A stretch of 15,833 nucleotides of DNA, from positions 68,154 through 83,986 of the forward strand of contig NWUY0300007810.1 of NCBI GenBank assembly GCA_004151065.3. Direction: 5' to 3'. A program made the translations under genes and the position numbers. This stretch comes from Larix sibirica. Taxonomy: Eukaryota; Streptophyta; Pinopsida; Pinales; Pinaceae. Position 1 is the first letter of the stretch; each line of letters opens with the position of its first letter. This document shows positions 1 to 7,009 of this stretch, piece by piece. The notes beneath the pieces were generated by a model. It was given only the letters and a program-made list of their open reading frames with translations. It was not told the DNA's origin and ran no database searches.

Positions 1-266
1 ATGTGCTTGTGTTGTTGAGGATGAGTAGAGTTGTTAGCGAAGGTTGGTAATTGAGTTTGCCCTTGCAAGTTTCGAATTTTTTTTTATGGTTGTGGGTTGG
101 GGGCTCTTTGTTAGTTCCTCTATTCGATTGGTTATGGAGGATTAATGTGCTTGCATTGTCAAGGATGGGTCGACTTGCTAGCAAGACTTGGAAATTAACG
201 TTGCTCTCGCAAGTGTCGATTTTCCTAGGGTTGTGGGTTGGTGGCCTCTTTGTCAATTCCTCTGTT
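1..266. repeat. Tandem subrepeats (~140 bp) of copy A
   Basis: Two diverged units: a partial unit 1-129 and a second starting with GGTTATGGAGGA at 130. Shared landmarks are TAATGTGCTTG, the motif CTCGCAAGTGTCG or CTTGCAAGTTTCG, and GGTTGTGGGTTGG. The units also translate into similar short hydrophobic peptides (WVGGSLLVPLF / WVGGLFVNSSVLF); I read this as a by-product of the repeat, not as a protein. Confidence 0.75.
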
Positions 267-277
267 TTATTTTCTTG

Positions 278-285
278 TATAAAAG
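278..285 (+). promoter_or_regulatory. TATA-box-like motif in repeat copy A
   Basis: TATAAAAG directly after the tandem subrepeats, conserved at 3112-3119 in copy B. A TATA box after tandem, enhancer-like subrepeats is a common arrangement in plant LTR promoters. Promoter activity is inferred, not shown. Confidence 0.4.
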
Positions 286-601
286 CAGTCTGAAGCTCAC
301 TAGCTACGGGTTGAGTTGTTGCTGTGGTGGTTATTGTTTTGCGCAATTTGTGGTCTGATTGCAATGGTTTAGCGAAGGTATGTTAATTGCTTTGTTGCTA
401 GTTTCTTTGTGTTATGGGTTGATATGTTGGTTGAAGGTTCCGTTGTTTGCTCAACTGTCAATTTAGCTTCTTGTGTGTTAAACCTTGCATGGGAGACTAT
501 AAAGTTGGGCTCTTTGGGTGTCTGCTTGTTGATGGCTCTTTCAAAAGGTAATTAAGAGTACCATGATTTTGTTATAGATTCAAGGGTGCGCTCTGCCTTG
601 C

Positions 602-859
602 TTAGTTATCCACTAGCCTGTATGCCACTTTCTTTGTGTCAGGTGTGTTATTGCTCAAGGCTGGCCGAGATATTGTAGGTTCAACATCCAGCGAGCCTGC
701 CATTTCAAACTTGTAGGCAAAGAATTGTGTCAAACGATCTTCTTGAGTAGAAGTTGTTAGTTTTTGTAGCTCGACAGGCACTTCTACGTTGGGGGTGTCT
801 AGCAACGTAGAAGGGGGTGAGCGTAACTCTCTAAACAGTCTTAGTGATTTTGTAATACT
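602..859 (-). other. Antisense open frame, copy A (85 codons)
   Basis: Open on the minus strand from 859 to a TAA at 602-604. It has no ATG near its start; the only methionine is internal (YKFEMAGSLD). It includes LDTPNVEVPVELQKL and KKVAYRLVDN. The same frame is open in copy B at 3435-3701. Five differences fall inside the shared frame: four are synonymous third-position changes (Thr, Val, Glu, Arg codons) and one is Pro to Leu. A sixth turns the Tyr codon of copy B into the TAA that ends copy A. This suggests descent from a real coding exon, perhaps one captured by the repeat. I do not recognise the protein. Confidence 0.4.
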
Positions 860-885
860 TTAATGTATTTGGTGGTATTTGTTAT

Positions 886-949
886 CCCATGGTACTGGGG
901 GGTCAATGGTATTCGGTGAACCCATGGTATTGGGTGTCCCATGGTATTG
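886..949. repeat. CCATGGTATTG minisatellite, copy A
   Basis: Three and a half units of about 17 bp with the core C-CATGGTA-TG (starting near 887, 903, 922 and 939). The array ends at the N at 950, so its true length is unknown. The related array in copy B (3729-3773) also contains an N. Confidence 0.75.
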
Positions 950-950
950 N

Positions 951-2640
951 ATTTGGAAGGCGGTGGTCACTTCCTTTCCTGTGATTGGCACTAATCTGGT
1001 TTGGAATGTTGGAGATGGGAGGTGTCTCAGGGTGGGGGAGGACCCGTGGTTTGGTTGTGTTGGCGTCACCTTTTGCAGGGGAGACGTGGAGGCTTTGAGG
1101 GCTTGTGGTATCACCTACTTGTCTCAATTGGCCGACCCTGTTCAGGATAGGCCGTGGTTTCAATCGTGGAGGGCGGTGGACTACTTTGGATCTTCCGGTA
1201 CTACATCATGTGTGTGTCTAACTACTTAATGAACTCATTCTTCACAGGTCGTGTTGAGGAATAGGGAAGATGATTAATTTGGGAAGGGGATCCTGGGGGT
1301 AGATATACACCGAAAGGTGGATATATTGCCTTAGTGCTCTTGGCCTTGTAAGAGAACCTGTCTGGTGGTGGAGGAAACTTTGGAAGCTAAATGCCCACCA
1401 AAAACCGTTGTTTATGTGGAACGCTCTGGAAAATAAAGTTCCAACTTGGGACAATTTACAAAAAAAGAATAAAGCATGGGCCTGGGTGGTGCATTCTTTG
1501 CAAATACGTTGAAGAAAATATCTCACATCTTTTAATTCAGTGTCCTTACACGAAAGAAGTTTGGGCTGAATGCTCTAGGATCTCCGGTTTTATCTGCAAC
1601 TGGTCAGGGAAACTCGGTTCCTACTTGCCTGGGAAAACTGGAATGCTGGGCAGTTACAACATTCTGTGAAATCTCTTCCACTTCTTGTTTGTTGGGGCAT
1701 TTGGCTGGCCCTAACAATTACATCTTCTCTAGATAAGATTGTACTCCGGCTATTACAGCGGCACTTTCCTGTGGTATCTTAAATGCTTTCCCACACCATG
1801 TGAGAGCGTTGAAACAAAGGGAGGTCTTAGCACTGGATATCGACAGAACTGTTCCTTGGGGGTTCTTTGACGGGGCTACTAAAAAATACATGTGGGGAGG
1901 GGTGTCCTCTACCTCTCAGCTTCTCATTATTTTACTTTGGTCATGGGTCTGGGGGAGGTGGAAACAACTATGTCGAACTGATGAGCTTAAAACTTCTTCT
2001 TATCTTTGCCACTGAGATAGGTGCCAAACCTCAATTTTTGGTGACTCATGAATGTCATTAACTGGATTAACGGGACTCAACAGTGCAGAGACATTAGAAT
2101 TAGTAATTTATTTTTGGACATCAGAGAGTTGCTGCTATCATTTGACTCTTTTCACATGCCGCATGTTTATAGGGAAAACAACCAGGAGGCGGACTCGGCC
2201 TCGAAGGAGAAAGGAGGGCCTGCAATTGGCTATGGGGCTTTGGCAGGTGAAAGAATACAAGGACGAGCATGTGCAGGAGTATTATCATCAGCCTTTTATT
2301 GAATATGTCATGCTCTCATCTTTATTTTTTTGGGGTTACTACACTATTTTCACATGTTTACTGGTATACAACATCTTTTTGGGAGTGCTGGTGGATTTTT
2401 AAAGGAACTGTACTGGTTTATTTCTTTATGATATTCGGACAGCTGAACCTTGATGCTGGTTTTCTTTTGTAAAAGTTACTTATAAAGAACTATGGTAGAA
2501 GATCTCGGTCTTGAAAAACAGTTATGGAGAAGACTACGGTCTGGTATACAATTTTGATTCTATACGTGATGCACATGTGCATATACAGAATGTAATTTTG
2601 TTCACCTCTGCTGAAATAAAATTACGCTTTTTTTTCATTT
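951..2640 (+). mobile_element. LINE (non-LTR retrotransposon) 3' fragment, dead
   Basis: Remains of the C-terminal half of a plant L1-type ORF2, downstream of the palm domain. At 951-1180 is the linker IWKAVVTSFPVIG...VWNVGDGRCLRVGEDPW. Around 1380-1600 is a zf-RVT zinc-binding region, with WKLNA/KPP and then C-x2-C-x8-H-x4-C (CILCKYVEENISHLLIQC). From 1848 to 2300 is an RNase H-like (RVT_3) domain: GFFDGA, VELMSLKLLL, GD-S, and EADSASKE, keeping the acidic residues expected of the family. The C-terminal tail VKEYKDEHVQEYYHQPFIE follows. The frame is broken: shifts near 1740, 1920, 2046 (a one-base loss in GDS) and 2210, plus stops. The endonuclease and RT palm are absent; the 5' end is an N. 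A possible 3' untranslated end with AATAAA lies near 2615-2640. Confidence 0.85.
1848..2300 (+). pseudogene. RNase H-like (RVT_3) domain of the LINE, frameshifted
   Basis: The domain is spread over three frames: PWGFFDGATKKYMWGG, then GGGNNYVELMSLKLLLIFATEIG, then MNVINWINGTQQCRDIRISN through HVYRENNQEADSASKE, and a return to the first frame for LWQVKEYKDEHVQEYYHQPF. The acidic set D (FDGA), E (VELM), D (GD-S) and D (EADS) can still be found. RVT_3 RNase H domains cut the RNA strand of RNA-DNA hybrids during reverse transcription. This copy cannot make a functional protein. Confidence 0.8.
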
Positions 2641-2669
2641 ATTAGTCTTTGCTATTTGCATGGTGTCTT

Positions 2670-3107
2670 GGTTACGGAGGAATAATGTGCTTGTGTTGTT
2701 GAGGATGAGTAGAGTTGTTAGCGAAGGTTGGTAATTGAGTTTGCCCTTGCAAGTTTCGAATTTTTTTTTATGGTTGTGGGTTGGGGGCTCTTTGTTAGTT
2801 CCTCTATTCGNGGTTACGGAGGAATAATGTGCTTGTGTTGTTGAGGATGAGTAGAGTTGTCAGCGAAGGTTGGCAATTGAGTTTGCCCTTGCAAGTTTAG
2901 ATTTTTATTTTTATTTTTTATGGTTGTGGGTTGGGGGCTCTTTGTTAGTTCATCTATTCGATTGGTCATGGAGGATTAATGTGCTTGCGTTGTCAAGGAT
3001 GGGTCGACTTGCTAGCAAGACTTGGAAATTAACGTTGCTCTCGCAAGTGTCAATTTTCCTAGGGTTGTGGGTTGGTGGCCTCTTTGTTAGTTCCTCTGTT
3101 TTATTTT
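2670..3107. repeat. Tandem subrepeats (~140-150 bp) of copy B
   Basis: Units start with GGTTACGGAGG at 2670, with the same motif at 2812, and with GGTCATGGAGG at 2964. Unit two is longer because of a T-rich insertion (2900-2920). The N at 2811 sits exactly at a unit boundary, where the other junctions read ATT. Confidence 0.8.
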
Positions 3108-3111
3108 CTTG

Positions 3112-3119
3112 TATAAAAG
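3112..3119 (+). promoter_or_regulatory. TATA-box-like motif in repeat copy B
   Basis: TATAAAAG in the same place relative to the subrepeats as at 278-285. Activity not shown. Confidence 0.4.
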
Positions 3120-3434
3120 CAATCTGAAGCTCACTAAGCTATCTACGGGTTGAGTTGTTGCTGTGGTGGTTATTGTTCTGCACAATTTGTGGTCTGATTG
3201 CAATGGTTTAGCGAAGGTATGTTAATTTCTTGCTTGTTGCTATTTTCTTTGTGCTGTGGGTTGATATGTTGGTTGAAGGTTCCGTTGTTTGCTCAGTTGT
3301 CAATTTAGCTTCTTGTGTGTTAAACCTTGCATGGGAGACTATAAAGTTGGGCTCTTTGGGTGTCTGATTGTTGATGGCTCTTTCAAAAGGTAATTAAGAG
3401 TACCATGATTTTGTTATAGATTCAAGGGTGCGCT

Positions 3435-3701
3435 CTACCTTGCGTAGTTATCCACTAGCCTGTATGCCACTTTCTTTGTGTCAAGTGTGTTATTGCTCAA
3501 GGCTGGTCGAGATATTGTAGGTTCAACATCCAGCGAGCCTGCCATTTCAAACTTGTAGGCAAAGAATTGTGTCAAACGATCCTCTTGAGTAGAAGTTGTT
3601 AGTTTTTGTAGCTCGACAGGCACTTCAACGTTGGGGGTGTCTAGCAATGTAGAAGGGGGTGAGCGTAACTCTCTAAACAGTCTTAGTGATTTTGTAATAC
3701 T
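3435..3701 (-). other. Antisense open frame, copy B (88 codons)
   Basis: Counterpart of 602-859. It reads three codons further (Asn-Tyr-Ala-Arg, then TAG) because the Tyr codon is intact here. No N-terminal ATG, so it looks like part of an exon rather than a complete small gene. Sequence just past the end reads GCAAG/GTAGAG on the minus strand, which could be an old splice donor; this is speculative. Confidence 0.4.
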
Positions 3702-3780
3702 TTATTGTATTTGGTGGTATTTGTTATCCCATGGTACTGGGGGGTCAATGGTATTANTGGGTGTCCCATGGTATTGACAT

Positions 3781-4290
3781 AAAGTGAAGTTATGAAAGGA
3801 GTCTAAGGAGAGCGTTCTAATTATTACAACGGTAGGAGTAAAGGAGATCTTCTATAGTGGTCAGCATCACAGTTGCAAGAGATGGATTTCCTCTTGTAGT
3901 GAGTTGTCTAGATCTCAATTTTAGATCACATCTTTTATAGGGAAGAGTTAGTTCTTTGTTGGATCCGGGGTGGATCTAAGGTTTGTCTATCTAGTTTGTA
4001 GAGAGGATTTGGGATATCTTTCTATGTGTTTTGGTCCAGATCCGAAGGGTTTATCAAGAGGACCACTATAGTGTTGTTGTAATCAAATCTTGCAATAAGA
4101 AGAAGACAAACATTTTGTTGGTTTTCCTCGAAGGACTAGGGTTCCAGGATAACTACTTGTGTTCTTGCGTGGTTGTTATTTTATTCGTTGTGCATTTATA
4201 TGGTTGTTTAGACAATGAATTTCCAGTCTCAATGTTCAGTTATGCGATATGGTTATCTACTAGTTGCAACTGAAGTAAACATTAAAGAAG
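3781..4290 (+). repeat. Probable Copia-type LTR relic (R/U5 side)
   Basis: The stretch with AGAGATGGATTTCC, GTTGTAATCAAATCTTGCAA, GGTTTTCC followed by GGGTTCCAGGATAAC, and CTTGTGTTCTTGCGTGG...TTGTGCATTT has the wording typical of the R-U5 end of plant Copia LTRs. I found neither the partner LTR nor a TGGTATCAGAGC-type primer-binding site after it, so it is solo or decayed. The short open frame at 4031-4273 inside it has no recognisable content. Confidence 0.4.
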
Positions 4291-4299
4291 CTGTTAATC

Positions 4300-4860
4300 A
4301 AGGGTTTAAACATAAAATTTCACAGAAGTGCCCCAAATGTCCCGTTGATTGAAAATTGGGTTAATATCTCCATCTGCAATTAGGTTTTCCACTTTAAAGC
4401 AATTGAGACAATAGGTTAGGCCATAAGGGTTTCTTACCCTCATATGGAGTGTATAGAGTTTGCATTGTCAAAGGGGTCTCCGGACTCTTGTTGTTGGCCA
4501 GTGTGCATAGTGCAGAACATATTGCAAAAAAAATAACTGTTGTAAGACTATTGTTAAATCCAATTATAAGGCCATCAAAGAATTCAACTGCATCCAATGC
4601 ATGTAATACTCTATTCCTAAGTAGCTTTTTTACTTTAGATACCGGAGGGTATCTCGTCCTCGTCGTTTGATGCATCACGATTATGTCATGTTTATCGAAT
4701 TCAACAAATCTATTCAGAAAATTTGTCTAGCCCTTTCCCCTGTCCCATAGATATTGACAAGGATTATGTTGTTGGGGGAGCCATTTTAGTGGCTGTAGTG
4801 GTTGATATCGCTGTAAGGACCCCATAAATAAGTCGTTGTCTCCCTTGGTGCACTTATCGT
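4300..4860 (-). other. Unassigned stretch with a coding-like relic
   Basis: No gene I can name. The minus frame 4678-4394 is open for 94 codons (KLLRNRVLHALDAVEFFDG; ANNKSPETPLTMQTLYTPYEG) and passes a good donor-like GGGTAAGAA near 4436. Just beyond, about 4395-4310, another minus frame reads KVENLIADGDINPIFNQR, which faintly recalls the C-terminal lobe of plant receptor-like kinases. That likeness is from memory and too short to rely on. Confidence 0.2.
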
Positions 4861-4868
4861 ACCGATTT

Positions 4869-5868
4869 ATCATGCAAATTTATCGATTCTAATAGCCTTT
4901 CATAGTCTTCTTCTTCTACGCAAATTTCATTCAATGCCTCTTTTATAGGAGCCACATTATTGCTTTGGACAATAATCACGTATGGCCTTACAAGATTAAG
5001 ATGTTAGGCATGAATCACAATTCAATAAAATGTAAATAGAGTTTAGTAACTTTCTTCAATGCTTTCAAATAATAAGGTAGAAGAGGGGGGAAATCTATAG
5101 AACTAGATAACCAATAGGGAAATACTTAGAGATTCTATTTAATTTTGAAGTTGAAAATAAATATGTTTAGAATATAGTATCCAAGAACTATATACTTTGT
5201 GCATTATATCAACCACATGTGTTTGATCCACTCTAAGAGAGAAGAGATTTAAAAATTCATTGAGGAGGACAGGTTGTTGTTGCAAATAAAAGTGAACCGC
5301 CTTTATAGTGTAACTCAACATTGGCCACCTTGAATGCAATATCTTTGAATTGCATGTGATCTCATGCCTCTGGAGAATGAGTCATGATTGTTGTTGCAGT
5401 GTTGTCATAATCATCTTGTATTTGAATGTATATATATGTAAGCTCTCTCCAATGTTGTTGCTCTTCACAAACACAAATGAGCTTGGGAATGTTGAGCCAT
5501 GTGGAGAACAAGTTAGTTTGCTCTATAAACTTGCATGGACAATGTCTAGCATACATGATGTGTAGTTCTGTAAAGGTGCCCATGCAAATTTTGCACAGTT
5601 GGAAATAAAGGCAAAAAACTATCTTTGGAGCTTCAATTTCATCAAGCCTATTAATCTTGGCATATGCATAGATAAGTTGGATGCCAGCCTTTGGCTCTCT
5701 AGCCTTATCCCGTACCATCAATAGGTATTTCACCAAGTCACAATACACACTAGCTTGTTCAATTGTCCTTGACACATCTCTATTATCATCCCTCGAAGAG
5801 GAAGTACATGAACATGGCTTAGAGTTTTCATTACGTGGCATCCAATCTGGTCTTTTCATGTACATCAT
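4869..5868 (-). pseudogene. Clathrin heavy chain pseudogene, main relic
   Basis: Clathrin heavy chain forms the legs of the triskelion that coats endocytic and trans-Golgi vesicles. Reading the minus strand from about 5793, I see family segments in order: [97 protein letters not shown]. After a Trp-to-TGA stop come [20 protein letters not shown], a one-base insertion, then [14 protein letters not shown] and [21 protein letters not shown] donor at 5195 and resumption near 5011 with [32 protein letters not shown] and LHD suggest a retained intron of about 185 nt with a lost acceptor. Two in-frame deletions (roughly 24 and 75 residues by family knowledge) fall after DEIE and after the FQLCKI segment. 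It cannot encode clathrin. The residues before 5793 (MKRPDWMPRNENSKP) are not recognisably clathrin. Confidence 0.88.
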
Positions 5869-6013
5869 CTTATTTGTTTCATCAATAATGCTCTTGAATC
5901 TAATGGAGTCAATTGCAGATAGCAGTTGAAGAGATGACTTTCTTTAGTGGTTGAAGAGCTAGGCAAAAAGGAATCCTATAACAAAATAAATAAATAAAAA
6001 TACCTTTGATATG

Positions 6014-6395
6014 TTACAAATAAAAGTGAACCACCTTGTAGTATAACTCAACATTGGCCACCTTGATTGTAAGATCCTTGAGTTGCATTTGATCTATTTA
6101 CTCTGGAGAATGAGTCATGACTGTTGTTGCAGCGTTGACATACTCGTCATATTGAATGTATAGATATGTAAGTTGTCTCCAGTGTTGTTGCTCATCACAA
6201 ACATAAATGAGCTTAAGAATGTTGAACTATGTGGAGAACAAGTTAATATGTTTTGTAAGCTTGTATGGATGATGTCTAGCATATAGAATATGCAGTTCTG
6301 TAAAGGTGCCCATATGTACATGCCCAACCCCAAGCCGCCCATCGAGAGCGCATATAGCCTATAGCATATGCCTTTGTTTAACCTGCCCTTCAAGA
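6014..6395 (-). pseudogene. Clathrin heavy chain pseudogene, second relic
   Basis: A second, separately decayed copy of the same clathrin segment, on the same strand and upstream of the main relic. It reads HMGTFTELHILYARHHP, then KHINLFST, a stop, [42 protein letters not shown], a stop, IDQMQLKDLTIKVANVELYYK and VVHFYL, ending in a stop at 6014-6016. The earlier part (about 6395-6330) has LYALSMGGLGLG, resembling the family's LISLMESGLGLE. It carries different stops from the main relic but shares much of its DNA sequence (compare 6014-6325 with 5270-5590), which points to duplication before or during decay. Confidence 0.85.
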
Positions 6396-6658
6396 TCCTT
6401 TGGCGCGTAATCAATTTCCAACTCAAGGTAAGCTGTTCTGATTCTGCAGTTGTAGACTACTTGAATTTGGCATAATTTTGCATGGGTTTCAAGGTCGAGT
6501 TTTCATTTCAAGCTCTGTTATGAATAGAAGCAGCATGATCCATGCCACAATTGTGTTTGATATCTCTGCAGTTTTGGTTCGCAGCTGAATTTTACTATCC
6601 TTTGCTAAATATGATACAAATGGAGTCTTTTCTTAGATTACCTTGGTTCCTCTAAGTN

Positions 6659-7008
6659 CGGAAGGAGTTACACATCTCCCCCTACTGGGCTGTAGAATGC
6701 GCTTCTTCGCCTCAATAAAATAGTTCATGATGACAATCCTTATTGGCAAATTGTTGTTGTGGTGACTAAGTAGCACATTGTGAGGTTATTGGCCTCTGAT
6801 TGAGTTGTACCATCAACCCACAAAGATGCATTGTGAGGTTATTGACTTCGATTAATTTGATAAATGTTTGGTTTATTTTTTTATATAGACTTAGAAATCT
6901 CCTTATTCAATTTTGTTTTATTTTAATTTGAGCTGATTATGAGAGCTGATTATAAGCACAGAAGGAGTTCCACATACCCCCCTTACTGGGCTGTAGAATG
7001 CGCCTCTC
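6659..7008 (+). repeat. Direct repeat pair (~48 bp) bounding ~300 bp
   Basis: The motif GGAAGGAGTT-CACAT...CCCCCT-ACTGGGCTGTAGAATGCGC occurs at 6659-6707 and again, with a few changes, at 6957-7008. Between them, CATTGTGAGGTTATTG occurs twice (near 6776 and 6829). The left repeat directly follows the N at 6658. It could be a small non-autonomous element or part of a longer tandem array; I do not recognise it. Confidence 0.6.
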
Positions 7009-7009
7009 G

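Larger units (their letters stand above)
1..949. repeat. Long direct repeat, copy A
   Basis: This block reappears at 2670-3773 with about 95% identity by eye (small substitutions and a few short indels). It starts inside a subrepeat of about 140 bp, then has a TATAAAAG box, a unique-looking part, an antisense open frame and a minisatellite. The order subrepeats, TATA box, transcribed-looking part resembles the U3 end of a plant LTR, but I see no primer-binding site or clear TG...CA ends, so the element class is open. The left end lies outside the window and the right end meets an N at 950. Confidence 0.85.
2670..3773. repeat. Long direct repeat, copy B
   Basis: Second copy of the block at 1-949, with three units of the subrepeat instead of two. 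It contains the TATAAAAG box (3112-3119), the antisense open frame (3435-3701) and the CCATGG minisatellite. The first subrepeat (2687-2810) matches positions 4-127 of copy A essentially base for base, so part of B is closer to A than to its own neighbouring unit. Two N bases (2811 and 3757) interrupt it. Confidence 0.85.

Noticed and set aside
51-293. Open frame with repeated hydrophobic peptide (WVGG), also at 2870-3127
   Set aside because: It follows the tandem DNA subrepeat, has length-changing T tracts and shows no conserved coding pattern; a by-product of the repeat.
879-1229. A 116-codon frame across the N at 950
   Set aside because: It joins minisatellite translation to LINE sequence through an undetermined base; only the part after 950 is real LINE coding sequence.
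6115-6426. A 103-codon minus frame over the second clathrin relic
   Set aside because: Most of it is out of frame with the clathrin reading; only the LYALSMGGLGLG part may be real homology.
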